Assembly: GCF_014202765.1 (NCBI RefSeq)
Contig: NZ_JACHHN010000006.1
Span: forward strand, 62,001-126,000
DNA from: Silvimonas terrae
Lineage (GTDB): Bacteria > Pseudomonadota > Gammaproteobacteria > Burkholderiales > Chitinibacteraceae
Length of the DNA stretch: 64,000 nt
Direction: 5' to 3'
Positions 9,992 through 19,092 of this stretch are shown here, piece after piece; position 1 is the stretch's first letter; every line of letters starts with the position of its first letter. A program made the translations under genes and the position numbers. The notes beneath the pieces were generated by a model. That model did not search any database, was not told where the DNA came from, and was given only the letters and a program-made list of their open reading frames with translations.

Positions 9992-10852
9992 GTGAACTTG
10001 TACATTAATCAGCTTCAAACCAAAGCTGACTTCAGACGCGCTATTTATTCCGGCGATATCTTTCTCAATACCCGGCTGCAAACGGCACAAGACTTGTGCA
10101 GCTTTGCGCAGGAAAGTATTACCGCTGCATTTGATGGCGAGAAAGATCACCAGGCATTGCACAAGATGATGCCGGTGGAGGTCTTTGTTGCCAAAGTAGA
10201 AAAGCTCAAACGCCAATTCACCAATAGCCTGCGTTCGAAAGAGCTGATTCGCAGCTTCACAGAGGAAATTGGCGCTGATCCCCGCGAATATATTTTTGAT
10301 GTGCCCCGGATTCGGGTTGTACCGCATTACGACTATCTGCATGCAGGGGTGAGCTACGCTTATCGACCCCATCGTGATACATGGTATGGCGGGGTCGATT
10401 GCCAGATTAATACCTGGATGCCGGTTTATACCATTGGACCAGACCAGACCATGATGATTAATCCGGGGTATTTCGACAAGCCGGTGCAAAACACATCCAG
10501 GGACTGGAGCCTGTCTAACTGGATGAGTGTTCAGCGTGACAAGGCCAGAGAGAACATCAGGGAAGAAGTACGGGTACACCCGGTGCCGCTGGAAGAAATC
10601 GATACCGCATCGGAAATCCGCATGGCCGGCAATACCGGGGAAATGATCATTTTCTCTGGTTCACATCTGCATGGTACCGTCCCCAATTACACAGATCAGA
10701 CCCGTTTCAGCATTGATTTCCGATTGATACATCTTGATGATTTGAAGCACAAACGCGGTGCAATCAATATGGATGGTCATTGCGCAGATGTAACGGCTGG
10801 CTATAAAGATTATTTTCACGTCCACGACTTTTCTGGTTTTCCTGGAGTTTAG
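9992..10852 (+). CDS. Putative 2-oxoglutarate/Fe(II)-dependent oxygenase-like protein
   Basis: A 286-aa cytosolic protein without signal peptide. It shows a possible non-heme iron facial triad: HxD in PHRDTWYGG (about residue 130), and a later His in GSHLHGTVPN followed by an Arg in TRFSIDFR, the usual spacing of iron- and 2-oxoglutarate-binding residues in phytanoyl-CoA-dioxygenase-like enzymes. The substrate is unknown. I chose the GTG at 9992, preceded by CGGGAGCGG; the frame opens at a TTG at 9938 but without a ribosome site. Two bases separate it from the methyltransferase gene downstream, so they are probably co-transcribed and may modify the same sugar or small molecule. Both genes are A/T-richer than their neighbours and follow a tRNA gene, suggesting horizontal gain. 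Confidence 0.55.
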   Translation: MNLYINQLQTKADFRRAIYSGDIFLNTRLQTAQDLCSFAQESITAAFDGEKDHQALHKMMPVEVFVAKVEKLKRQFTNSLRSKELIRSFTEEIGADPREYIFDVPRIRVVPHYDYLHAGVSYAYRPHRDTWYGGVDCQINTWMPVYTIGPDQTMMINPGYFDKPVQNTSRDWSLSNWMSVQRDKARENIREEVRVHPVPLEEIDTASEIRMAGNTGEMIIFSGSHLHGTVPNYTDQTRFSIDFRLIHLDDLKHKRGAINMDGHCADVTAGYKDYFHVHDFSGFPGV

Positions 10853-10854
10853 CA

Positions 10855-11577
10855 ATGACCAAGCGTCGTCTTACACCGGCAGAGATTGAGTACAACGAAA
10901 CACGGGCAAATGTCTTGAAGCGCGTCGACTCCTCGTATGTGGCAGATGCGCCTTTTGTATTCTCCAACCGGATTGCCGTTACCGCCGCACTTTCGCGGAT
11001 GGAACTGTTCAAAAAGGTGCTTGATGTCCCCGGCGCTATCGTAGAATGTGGTGTTTATAAAGGTAATTCGCTGATGCTGTATATGCATCTGTCGATGATC
11101 CTGGAACCCTACGCGATTAATCGTTCAATTATCGGCTTTGATACATTTGAGGGATTTACCAGCATCGACAAGAATGAAGATCCTTCAGATATTAATGAGA
11201 ACATGTTCTCGGATACCGACCAGTCCCTGATTCAGGACATGATCAATGCCAACGATCTGGTCCGCCCGGTGAACCGGATTCCGCGGTGTGAACTGGTGAA
11301 AGGGGACATCGTCAAAACAGTCCCGGAGTTTGTCAAAACCCGGCCCGACCTCGTTGTGGCAATGCTGATTCTCGATACCGACTTGTACGCCCCCACCAAG
11401 GTCGCGCTGGAGACGTTCCTGCCTTATATGCCCAAAGGGGCCATTGTGGTGCTCGATGAAGTGGCGTACCGCAATTTCCCCGGTGAAACCAGTGCGTTGC
11501 GTGAAGTTTTTGACTTGAACAAGATCGAACTGAAGCGCTTGCCGTTTGATTCCTCAGTTGGTTATTTTCATATCTGA
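10855..11577 (+). CDS. TylF/MycF-family SAM-dependent O-methyltransferase
   Basis: Class I methyltransferase, 240 aa. The SAM-binding motif is IVECGVYKGNSLM (about residues 62-74), followed by IIGFDTFEGFTS and the metal-binding stretch MLILDTDLYAPTKVALE, which together match the TylF/MycF (macrocin/mycinamicin and deoxyhexose O-methyltransferase) family. Members methylate sugar hydroxyls using a divalent metal; here the acceptor is unknown. The gene follows the oxygenase-like gene by 2 bp and ends just before a strong bidirectional terminator. Confidence 0.75.
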   Translation: MTKRRLTPAEIEYNETRANVLKRVDSSYVADAPFVFSNRIAVTAALSRMELFKKVLDVPGAIVECGVYKGNSLMLYMHLSMILEPYAINRSIIGFDTFEGFTSIDKNEDPSDINENMFSDTDQSLIQDMINANDLVRPVNRIPRCELVKGDIVKTVPEFVKTRPDLVVAMLILDTDLYAPTKVALETFLPYMPKGAIVVLDEVAYRNFPGETSALREVFDLNKIELKRLPFDSSVGYFHI

Positions 11578-11620
11578 GGGCGGGGCGCACCCGCAACGCC
11601 AACCCATATCTGTGGGTAGT

Positions 11621-11656
11621 AACAAAAAGCCGGCTTCTGCCGGCTTTTTGTTTTTT
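11621..11656. terminator. Bidirectional rho-independent terminator
   Basis: AACAAAAAGCCGGC (11621-11634), TTCT loop, GCCGGCTTTTTGTT. The A-run on one side and T-run on the other let it serve both the methyltransferase gene and the convergent small gene at 11683. Confidence 0.85.
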
Positions 11657-11682
11657 GCGATAACCAATTCCCATCTTGCGCC

Positions 11683-11886
11683 TCAGCGCCGCGCGCGTGC
11701 CTTGATCAAGCGGGCTTTTTCTTCCAGTAGCTCATCGAGCCGTTCGTACATGCCCAAGGGCACGTAATCCACCGGCTTTCCGCTCTGGAAGGCTTGCTGG
11801 TTCTTGTCCAGCATGACATGCAGTTTTTCGACGTGGAAATTCCTGGTTTCAGGACTGTATTGCAAGACGTACAGACTCTCGTTCAT
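11683..11886 (-). CDS. Small hypothetical protein (67 aa)
   Basis: The short product begins MNESLYVLQYSPETRNFHVE and ends in a charged helix (ERLDELLEEKARLIKARARR). It has no signal or membrane segment. The codon pattern and proline/tyrosine content look like a real protein, and the gene shares the bidirectional terminator with the convergent methyltransferase. The ribosome binding site is weak. I do not recognise a family. Confidence 0.45.
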   Translation of the reverse strand: MNESLYVLQYSPETRNFHVEKLHVMLDKNQQAFQSGKPVDYVPLGMYERLDELLEEKARLIKARARR

Positions 11887-12135
11887 GACCGACCATTAGC
11901 ATCCTCAATGCGCCGCAAGGCGCCATAAACACAGGCCGGGAACAAGACACAGAAACTGGCAAGACGCGTCTACCCGGCAACCATATGGATCTAAAGAAAG
12001 TCCTGGCATGGTTTACCAAGGAGACGGCAGGGAAGGGCGATAACCCGTTGGCATATGCTCTGCTGCAGAGCAAAATTTGTCAATAGTCAAACCACAGTTG
12101 GATGAGTGGTATATCAGTCGCGCCAGCCGGCACGT

Positions 12136-12498
12136 TTATGGTGCGCCGCGTTTGATGCTTTGCTGCACCACGCGCGTGGGCCGTAAATGATGCTGCAACG
12201 CAGTAAGCGCCTGCCTGGGCTGGGCATGCCCGCACATGAAAATATCGATCACCGCCAGCCCGGTTTCCGGCCAGGTGTGAATGCTGATGTGTGATTCACG
12301 CAAAAGCAGTACGCCGGTGACGCCCATCTGCGGGCCAAAATGATGAAAGTGCGAGGCAATCACGCTGGCCCCGGCAGCGGTGGCGGCTTCTTTGAGTGCG
12401 GTTTGCAGCAAGATGCCGTCGCTGAGGACCACTTCATCAACGCCGTAGAAGTCCGCCAGTACATGCAGGCCCGGGGTGTAGGCGTGGGCATCGGTCAT
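12136..12498 (-). CDS. speD: S-adenosylmethionine decarboxylase proenzyme
   Basis: Pyruvoyl enzyme that decarboxylates SAM to supply the aminopropyl donor for polyamine synthesis. At 120 aa it is the short bacterial/archaeal class. The self-cleavage site is in ESHISIHTWPE: cleavage before Ser69 creates the pyruvoyl group, and His70 and Cys89 (IFMCGHA) are the other conserved catalytic positions. Its start overlaps the end of the small membrane-protein gene by 4 nt. It closes a minus-strand operon (DUF350, SPFH, DUF4178, small protein, speD) divergent from an aminopropyltransferase-like gene, so its product may feed that enzyme rather than general spermidine synthesis. Confidence 0.93.
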   Translation of the reverse strand: MTDAHAYTPGLHVLADFYGVDEVVLSDGILLQTALKEAATAAGASVIASHFHHFGPQMGVTGVLLLRESHISIHTWPETGLAVIDIFMCGHAQPRQALTALQHHLRPTRVVQQSIKRGAP

Positions 12499-12662
12499 TT
12501 GTGATGGCCGCCAGAAACCCAGCCGCCCGCACCAGGCGAGCCGCCGCCGTAATAGCCGCCGCTGCTGCGACTGTTGGCACGTGCGCTGCTGTAATCAAGC
12601 AGGGTGCCGCCGCCTACCACGGCAAGGGCGTAAAACAGATAGAGAATGTGTCTGGGTGTCAT
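12495..12662 (-). CDS. Small single-pass membrane protein with Gly/Ser tail
   Basis: A 55-aa protein starting MTPRHILYLFYALAVVGGGTLL: one membrane helix, or an uncleaved signal anchor, followed by a Gly/Ser/Tyr-rich tail ending GGHHK. The ATG at 12662 lies 4 bp after the DUF4178 stop; the frame is open further upstream but that overlaps DUF4178. It overlaps speD by 4 nt, so it is translationally coupled in the operon. Function unknown; its position suggests a small partner in the membrane complex. Confidence 0.6.
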   Translation of the reverse strand: MTPRHILYLFYALAVVGGGTLLDYSSARANSRSSGGYYGGGSPGAGGWVSGGHHK

Positions 12663-12666
12663 ATTG

Positions 12667-14133
12667 TCAGGTTTTTCGCCAAGCCCAGATGGGCAGCCAG
12701 AGTAGCAAGATGGCAATCGCACTGATGAAGATCGGGCCGCCGCTGTCATCTGCATTGAGCAGCGCGGGGATATTCAACAGCACCATGCCCCCGGTGAAGA
12801 CTTTGGCCAGTGTTTCCAGCTCAATGCCGCCCGCGCCAGGGCGTGTGGTTGCGGCGGCGGCTTTGAAACTGGCGTGAGTAAACCATTTTTGCAACTGCTC
12901 TGCGCTGACGGGCTGGCTGCGCGACCAGGTCATTTCTTCGGCCGTGGCTTCGCTCGTCAGGGTGATCTGGCCCTGCCGATAGTCGTTGACGACCACGCGA
13001 TCCCCTGTTTTGACGCGCCAGTTGAACGAGCCTGCCGCCCAGACGACCTCGCCGGTGTACTGATACTGGTGTGCAAATGTGGCGGTTTCCCAGGTAATGG
13101 CGTTGCCAGCGGGTGAGGGCCAGACATCCAGCACTTGTACACGCTGCCAGCCTTCGTCGCTTTCGACCAGCCACAAAAACCCTTTGATCACATTGAACAG
13201 CAGGTACTCGGTCCAGAAGGCGTTCTCGCCCACCTCCCGTTTGACCATCACGCCCAACACATCCCACAACACACCGTCGATATTGCCGCTATCACCGGGC
13301 TTGAGCGTGGTGGGGCGGGCGTTGACGCGTTCTTGCGTGGCCAGCACTTCTTGTTTATCGGGCGACTGCGCGCTCTCGGCATGACAGGCCGGGCAGACCA
13401 TAAAGCGGGTCAGGCCGGGTGCGTACTGAATGGGCGAACCACAGGCCGGACAATTGAGGCTGCTGATTTTGCCCCGCAGCCGGCCGGCGGTATCGGCAAT
13501 GGCGCTGCCTTCGCGCAGCAACTGGCATTTCATGCCATCCAGCGTGACTGCCTTGCCAACGTAGCAACGCAGAGTGGGCTCTGACCAATCCAGCGTCATG
13601 AAGCGATCGCGGTAACGCAGGTCGGCGGCTTTGACGGCGTAACCCGCCCCGACGGCAAACGGCAGCTCGCCCTGGCCGGCAATGCAGTGGGCCACGCGGA
13701 CATCGGCCACATTCCACAGGTGATCCAGATGCGGAACCCCGTTACCGGGCCGCAGCGCGTCAAAGGTGGGGCCTGAGGCGGGCGCTGGGGCATCGCGAGT
13801 GAAAACATACTGGCCGGAGGCATCGGCCAGCCAGCCGGTGCTGCCGTCGTCAAACACGGCGTACCACTCGTTCCAGTAGCCGTCTTCATACTGCAACTGG
13901 ATGCGCCCGACCACGCTGAAGGCGCTGCCTTCATACACCCCGGATGTCCCGATCTGGATGGGCGAATAGTCGGCCAGAATGTCGGACATCTTGCCGATAT
14001 TGCGCACGCTGTCCGCGTCACGCAGCAGCGTGCTCTGGCAGTAACTGCAGACCGCCATGACGGAGGCAGAAGACATGAAACTGACCGGCGCGCCGCACGC
14101 CGGACAGGGCACCTTGTAAATGGGTTCAGCCAT
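12667..14133 (-). CDS. DUF4178 domain protein with zinc ribbons and C-terminal membrane helices
   Basis: A 488-aa protein with an N-terminal zinc ribbon (CPACG near residue 10, CSYC near 29), a first DUF4178 beta-rich unit, a second ribbon (CPACGSP, then CPACH near 230), a second DUF4178 unit (about 280-420; EYLLFNVIKGFLWLVESDEGW) and two C-terminal hydrophobic segments ending LWLPIWAWRKT. The ATG at 14133 starts 7 bp after the SPFH stop. DUF4178 proteins are known from neighbourhoods with AdoMet decarboxylase, spermidine-synthase-like enzymes, DUF350 and SPFH proteins, exactly as here; the biochemical role is not established. Confidence 0.85.
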   Translation of the reverse strand: MAEPIYKVPCPACGAPVSFMSSASVMAVCSYCQSTLLRDADSVRNIGKMSDILADYSPIQIGTSGVYEGSAFSVVGRIQLQYEDGYWNEWYAVFDDGSTGWLADASGQYVFTRDAPAPASGPTFDALRPGNGVPHLDHLWNVADVRVAHCIAGQGELPFAVGAGYAVKAADLRYRDRFMTLDWSEPTLRCYVGKAVTLDGMKCQLLREGSAIADTAGRLRGKISSLNCPACGSPIQYAPGLTRFMVCPACHAESAQSPDKQEVLATQERVNARPTTLKPGDSGNIDGVLWDVLGVMVKREVGENAFWTEYLLFNVIKGFLWLVESDEGWQRVQVLDVWPSPAGNAITWETATFAHQYQYTGEVVWAAGSFNWRVKTGDRVVVNDYRQGQITLTSEATAEEMTWSRSQPVSAEQLQKWFTHASFKAAAATTRPGAGGIELETLAKVFTGGMVLLNIPALLNADDSGGPIFISAIAILLLWLPIWAWRKT

Positions 14134-14140
14134 CAAGCGC

Positions 14141-15181
14141 TCAGCCAATCAGCTTTTTCAGGATTTCTGCCTTGGCCGAGTCATAATCCGCCGCCGAAAT
14201 CAGCCCCTTGTCGAGCAAACCCTTGAGCTGCGCCAGGCGCGCTTCCGGGCCATCCGCCGCCGGTGCAGCAGCAGGCGCGGCGGCAACGGGCACGGCGACG
14301 CCAGGTTGGGCCACGCCGCTCACGGCTGCACCCATGCTGTTCGCCATCACCTGACCAAATGCCACGCCCGCCGCCAGACTGGCGCCTGTACCAGCCAGAC
14401 CGCCTTCGTTCTGTGCGGCCAGCGGAATGGCCTGGGCGGTCTGGTACTGGGTATAGCGGCCCATATCGCCCATCATGCCCATGCTGATGCGGGTGTCGAT
14501 GGCTTTTTGCAGGTCTTCGGGCAAAGAGATGCTTTCTACCGCAAAGGTATCCAGTGCCAGCCCATAACGTTCAAACAGCGGGGTCAGGCCCTCACGCAGT
14601 TTGTCGCCCATCAAACCCTGGTTGGCCGCCATATCCAGGAACGGCACGCCGGCATTCCCCAGCGCCGGCGCCATGCCGGCGACGATCAGGTTGCGCAGTT
14701 GCTGCTCCATGTCATCGACGGTGTAACGCTCACGCGTGCCGCTGACCTCTGTGAAGAAGGTCTTGGGGTCGGCCACTTTATAGGCGTACACGCCAAAGGC
14801 GCGTAGCCGCACCATGTCAAAATCCTTGTCGCGCAGCGTGACCGGTTGCGGGGTGCCCCATTTGCGGCCCAGTTGCTGGCGGGTGCTGAAGAAATACACG
14901 TCAGACTTGAAGGGGGACTCAAACAGTTTGTCCCAGTTCTTCAGATAAGTGAGGACGGGCAGGGTCTGGGTAGTGAGTTTGTACATGCCGGGCCCGAACA
15001 CGTCGGCAATCTTGCCTTCGTTCACGAACACCGCCATTTGCGATTCGCGAACCGTCAGGCTGCCGCCGTACTGGATTTCAAAATCCTGCATGGGGTAGCG
15101 CCACGCCAGGGTGCCGTCGCTGTCTTCGTTCCACTGCAGGATGTCGATGAACTGCTTCTTGATAAAAGAACCCAGGCTCAT
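14141..15181 (-). CDS. SPFH-domain (virion core protein-like) protein with C-terminal SHOCT domain
   Basis: A 346-aa band-7/SPFH family protein of the YdjI / viral core-like branch. The N-terminal part contains IQYGGSLTVRESQMAVFVNEG, and the SPFH core runs to about residue 230. An Ala/Pro/Val-rich linker (about 255-305) leads to a C-terminal SHOCT helix pair (LAQLKGLLDKGLISAADYDS), a short module for oligomerisation or membrane targeting. It has no membrane helix. Such proteins probably assemble on membranes. It is the second gene of the minus-strand operon, 65 bp after DUF350. Confidence 0.88.
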   Translation of the reverse strand: MSLGSFIKKQFIDILQWNEDSDGTLAWRYPMQDFEIQYGGSLTVRESQMAVFVNEGKIADVFGPGMYKLTTQTLPVLTYLKNWDKLFESPFKSDVYFFSTRQQLGRKWGTPQPVTLRDKDFDMVRLRAFGVYAYKVADPKTFFTEVSGTRERYTVDDMEQQLRNLIVAGMAPALGNAGVPFLDMAANQGLMGDKLREGLTPLFERYGLALDTFAVESISLPEDLQKAIDTRISMGMMGDMGRYTQYQTAQAIPLAAQNEGGLAGTGASLAAGVAFGQVMANSMGAAVSGVAQPGVAVPVAAAPAAAPAADGPEARLAQLKGLLDKGLISAADYDSAKAEILKKLIG

Positions 15182-15246
15182 GGTGTGTACTCCTGCAAGA
15201 ATTCAGGACGGCCGAATAACAAGGAACAGGTGGCGGTAATACGGGC

Positions 15247-15633
15247 TTAGCTCAGGCAGGCGGCGTTCAGGATGCCTACGGTGAGTGAGGCAGAGCCCAT
15301 CAACGCGCCCATGGCGACGTTGTTGTTTTGCAACGCTTCATTCATTTGCGGCAATAGCCGCGTGACCACGGCATAGGTCAGGACCTGGATCACCATGGCG
15401 CTGATCGCCCAGGCAAACACCAGCGTGTATTGATCGTAGTGCGTAATGGCGGAAGCCAGCGTCAGCGCAAAGCCCACCAGCGCGCCGCCCAGTGATAATG
15501 CTGCAGCCAGTACGCCGCGCCGGATCAGGGCAAATTCGTCAATCGGCGTGATCTTGACGTAGACGCAAGTGAACACCAGCAACAGTGCAAATGCAGTCAG
15601 AAGATGAAGCAGATACGCACTAACCTGTAACAT
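15247..15633 (-). CDS. DUF350 family membrane protein
   Basis: A 128-aa inner-membrane protein with four predicted helices (about residues 5-25, 45-65, 70-92, 105-127) and the DUF350 pattern VKITPIDEFALIRRG after the first helix. It is related to E. coli YjfL, which sits in a PspA-linked operon together with a glutathionylspermidine-synthase-like ATP-grasp gene. It is the first gene of the minus-strand operon and divergent from the aminopropyltransferase gene across an 88-bp promoter region. Confidence 0.85.
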   Translation of the reverse strand: MLQVSAYLLHLLTAFALLLVFTCVYVKITPIDEFALIRRGVLAAALSLGGALVGFALTLASAITHYDQYTLVFAWAISAMVIQVLTYAVVTRLLPQMNEALQNNNVAMGALMGSASLTVGILNAACLS

Positions 15634-15721
15634 TTGCCCGGCTCTCCCCTTTCACGAGAATTCAATTGTATCCATTCCTGGCCAACCTGTAGCTACGAAT
15701 GGTCTTAAGGAAAAGCTGTTA

Positions 15722-17251
15722 ATGCGCTCTACATCGGCCCTGCCGGACCGTGCCCTTATCTTGTCGGTGTTCATTGTGGCCTCTTGCGGGCTGGCGTATG
15801 AACTCATTGCCGGCGCGCTGTCCAGCTATTTGCTGGGCGATTCCATCTTGCAGTTTTCATCCATTATTGGCTGCTATCTGTTTGCCATGGGCATCGGCTC
15901 GCACTTGTCCCGTTATGTGAAGGATGAAGACACGCTGACCCGGTTTGTGGATATTGAAATGCTGGTGGGTGTGCTGGGCGGCATCTCTGCGGCCTTTCTG
16001 TTTCTGGTGTTTGCATGGCTCTCGGCCCCATTCAGAACGGTGCTGTACGCGCTGGTGCTGGTACTGGGCATTCTGGTGGGGATGGAAATCCCGCTGGTCA
16101 TGCGCATTTTCAATGCCCGCCAGACCGAATTCAAAGAACTGGTCAGCCGTGTACTGACGTTTGACTACCTGGGCGCGCTGGTGGTTTCGCTGTTGTTTCC
16201 GCTGGTGTTCGCGCCACGGCTGGGTTTGTCCCGCACCGGTTTTTTGTTTGGCATGTCCAATCTGGCCGTGGCGATCTGGACCACCTGGATTTTCCGTCAC
16301 GAAGTCAAAAATGCCCGCCAGCGCGTGCTGGGCGCGGCCATGCTGTTATGTCTGCTGGCCGCTGGCTTTGCCGTGGGCGAGAAACTGACCTACATCGCGG
16401 AAAAAGGCTTGTATGGCGATGAGATCATCTACGCCAAAACCACCCCTTACCAACGGCTGGTGGTCACGCGCTGGAAAGACGATCTGCGGCTGTACATCAA
16501 CGGCAACCTGCAGTTTTCCTCGCGCGATGAATACCGTTATCACGAAGGCCTGGTCCACCCGCTGATGGAGTCCTCACCGTGGGCGCAATCCGTGCTGATT
16601 CTGGGCGGCGGTGACGGGCTGGCGCTGCGCGAGGTGCTGCGTTACCCCAATATCAAGCATGTGACGCTGGTCGATCTGGACCACGCCATGACCGATCTGT
16701 TTGCTACATCGGACACCCTGCGCCAGCTTAACCACAATTCCTTCCATGATCCGCGCGTCACCGTCATTAACCAGGACGCCGGTCGCTGGCTGGAGCAATC
16801 CGACGGCGTATTCGACGCCGTGATTGTAGATTTTCCTGACCCCTCCAGCTTTGGCCTGGGCAAGCTCTATTCCGTACCGCTGTACCGCTTGCTGGCGCAT
16901 CACCTCAGCGAAAACGGCTATGCGGTGATCCAGTCCACCTCGCCGTTCTTTGCGCCGCATGCCTATTGGTGTATCGACGCCACGCTGCGTGAGGCCGGTT
17001 TCAACACCTGGCCGTATCACCTGTATGTACCATCCTTTGGCGAGTGGGGTTTTGTCATGGCCAGCAAGCGCCGTGATTTCAAACCGCCCCAGCATTACCG
17101 CCTGCCCATGCAATACCTGAACGCCGCCACCACGCAGGAAATGTTCACCTTCCCGCCCGATATGCAACGCATTCCGGTCGAGCCCAATCAGCTCAATAAC
17201 CAGAGCCTGGTGCGTTATTTCGAACAAGACTGGGATCAGGTGATCCGGTGA
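15722..17251 (+). CDS. Membrane-fused polyamine aminopropyltransferase (spermidine synthase-like)
   Basis: The 509-aa protein has an N-terminal membrane domain of about seven helices (residues 10-220) followed by a soluble spermidine-synthase-like domain. The SAM-type nucleotide-binding motif is LILGGGDGLALREVL (GGGDG at 295-299) and the catalytic aspartate motif is IVDFPDPSSFGLGKLYS. Such enzymes transfer aminopropyl groups from decarboxylated SAM; SpeD next door makes that donor. Membrane fusion suggests product formation at, or export across, the inner membrane. The last codons overlap the downstream flavoprotein start by 4 nt (GTGA). Acceptor and product are unknown. Confidence 0.88.
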   Translation: MRSTSALPDRALILSVFIVASCGLAYELIAGALSSYLLGDSILQFSSIIGCYLFAMGIGSHLSRYVKDEDTLTRFVDIEMLVGVLGGISAAFLFLVFAWLSAPFRTVLYALVLVLGILVGMEIPLVMRIFNARQTEFKELVSRVLTFDYLGALVVSLLFPLVFAPRLGLSRTGFLFGMSNLAVAIWTTWIFRHEVKNARQRVLGAAMLLCLLAAGFAVGEKLTYIAEKGLYGDEIIYAKTTPYQRLVVTRWKDDLRLYINGNLQFSSRDEYRYHEGLVHPLMESSPWAQSVLILGGGDGLALREVLRYPNIKHVTLVDLDHAMTDLFATSDTLRQLNHNSFHDPRVTVINQDAGRWLEQSDGVFDAVIVDFPDPSSFGLGKLYSVPLYRLLAHHLSENGYAVIQSTSPFFAPHAYWCIDATLREAGFNTWPYHLYVPSFGEWGFVMASKRRDFKPPQHYRLPMQYLNAATTQEMFTFPPDMQRIPVEPNQLNNQSLVRYFEQDWDQVIR

Positions 17252-18855
17252 GCGGATTATCACGTCGTCGTTTTTTGCTGGGCAGTGCCGCGCTGGGGCT
17301 GGCGGGTTGTTCCAGATTGGGCTGGAGCGATCTGACACCCATGGTAGAAACACCCGGCATGAGCATGGGCCATGCGCTGCGCGATCACCGCACGCTGCCG
17401 CCGCCTTCGGCCAGTTACAAAACCGGCACCGTAATCCTGGGTAGCGGTATTGCCGGCTTGTCTGCGGGCTGGCAACTGGCGCGGGCCGGCTACAAAGACT
17501 ACATCCTGCTGGGCGGCCCGGAGCAATACGGCAACGCAGCGGGCGGGGCGTTTGGCGATTTGCGTTACCCCAAAGGTGCGCACTACTTGCCGCTGCCTTC
17601 AATGGAATCCACCCACGTTCGCCAGATGCTGCAAGACGCTGGTGTGATCGAAGCCGATGCCATGGCCGAACGTCCGCGCTTTGACGAACGCGCGCTGGTG
17701 CACGCCCCGGACGAACGCCTGTTTGTCCACGGCCGCTGGGAAGACGGCCTGTTGCCACAGCACGGCCAAAGTGCGCAGGAACGCGCCCAGCAAGCGCAGT
17801 TTTTCAAGTACACCGACCAGCTCAAACAAGCGCACGGGGCGGATGGCAAGCGCGTGTTCTGTATCCCGCTTGAACTCTCTTCCACCGACCCGCAATGGCT
17901 GGCGCTGGACCGGCAAAACTTTGCCAACTGGCTGGATCAGCACGGTTACACCGCGCCGGGTCTGCGTACCTATCTGGACTACTGCTGCCGCGACGACTTT
18001 GGCGCACTGGCCAGCCAGATTTCTGCCTGGGCCGGCCTGCATTATTTTGCCGCCCGCGCCGGCCAGGCGGCCAATGCGGGTGAAGGCGCAGTGTTGACCT
18101 GGCCAGACGGGCTCAACCCCATGGCCCGCCATCTGGCCAGGTCCAGCCAGGGCCAGTGGCGGGATGGCATGGCGGTTCGTGTGGACGAAACCACCAGCGG
18201 TGTACGCGTGCTGTGCGCGGCGCAAAGCGGCGGCCAATGGCGCACTTTCACCATCGAGGCCGATCACGCCATCTGCGCCATGCCACTGCACGTGGCGCAA
18301 TACGTGGTGCCGCACATCCGCAGCTACGGTTTTGACCCGGCCAGCCATATGCCGCCGCATGCCGCTTGGGTGATTTCCAGCTTTTTGCTGGATGGCTTCC
18401 CGGCCGAAGAAGCAGGCGTGTCGCTGGCGTGGGATAACGTCATCCACGGCGGGCGCGGCCTGGGCTATGTGGTCTCCACTCACCAGGACATCACCTGGGC
18501 ACCGCCGCCCAAAACCGTGTTTACCGCCTACCAGGTCTATAGCGACCGCACCCCGCAAGCAGCGCGGCAGTGGCTGCAACAGGCCACGCCGCAAGAGCTG
18601 TATGAAGAAGCCGCGTGTGATCTCAAGGTGGTTTACGGCCACCGTCTACGCCAGTGCGCCACCGCGCTGGACATCACCGTGCGCGGCCACGCCATGGCCA
18701 GCCCGGTCCCCGGCTTTTTGCACAACGCCGGCCTGCAAGCGCTCCGCGCGGCAGATGGCAAGGTGCTGTTCGCGCACAGTGATCTTTCCGGGTTTTCGGT
18801 GTTTGAAGAGGCCTCCTGGTGGGGCGTGCGGGCGGCGCAGAAGGTCTTGGGGTAA
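17248..18855 (+). CDS. Tat/lipoprotein-type FAD-dependent amine oxidase-like protein
   Basis: A 535-aa flavoprotein. The N-terminus has twin arginines and a hydrophobic stretch ending in a lipobox (RRRFLLGSAALGLAGC, Cys21), so it is probably folded in the cytoplasm, exported by Tat and anchored as a lipoprotein. The dinucleotide-binding motif GSGIAGLSAGWQLARAG lies near residue 65. The C-terminal motif VLFAHSDLSGFSVFEEA resembles the FAD-binding end of amine oxidases. It starts at a GTG overlapping the aminopropyltransferase stop. A polyamine-oxidising role is inferred from this coupling; other NAD(P)/FAD oxidoreductases are possible. Confidence 0.8.
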   Translation: MSGLSRRRFLLGSAALGLAGCSRLGWSDLTPMVETPGMSMGHALRDHRTLPPPSASYKTGTVILGSGIAGLSAGWQLARAGYKDYILLGGPEQYGNAAGGAFGDLRYPKGAHYLPLPSMESTHVRQMLQDAGVIEADAMAERPRFDERALVHAPDERLFVHGRWEDGLLPQHGQSAQERAQQAQFFKYTDQLKQAHGADGKRVFCIPLELSSTDPQWLALDRQNFANWLDQHGYTAPGLRTYLDYCCRDDFGALASQISAWAGLHYFAARAGQAANAGEGAVLTWPDGLNPMARHLARSSQGQWRDGMAVRVDETTSGVRVLCAAQSGGQWRTFTIEADHAICAMPLHVAQYVVPHIRSYGFDPASHMPPHAAWVISSFLLDGFPAEEAGVSLAWDNVIHGGRGLGYVVSTHQDITWAPPPKTVFTAYQVYSDRTPQAARQWLQQATPQELYEEAACDLKVVYGHRLRQCATALDITVRGHAMASPVPGFLHNAGLQALRAADGKVLFAHSDLSGFSVFEEASWWGVRAAQKVLG

Positions 18856-19092
18856 AGCCGCCCTGCCACTCAAGCGCTGATCTGGCTCTGGCAATCAAGG
18901 GCCCGTACGCCTGCGATGCAGTTCATACCGCCCGTCCGCATGACAAATACATAATCTGCGAAATCGTATGAGAATGTCAGTCATAAAACAGTTCCACATA
19001 AGTCAACGTCAACGCATTGTCGGTTTCCGGGGTTAACCCGTCCGTCATTCTCATCGTTTCACCCTCTTTTTATCTTCTCCCCCGGAGACAAA

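Noticed and set aside
11983-12084. 33-aa plus-strand ORF (MDLKKVLAWFTKETAG...)
   Set aside because: Reasonable composition but no ribosome binding site, and too short to judge without conservation data.
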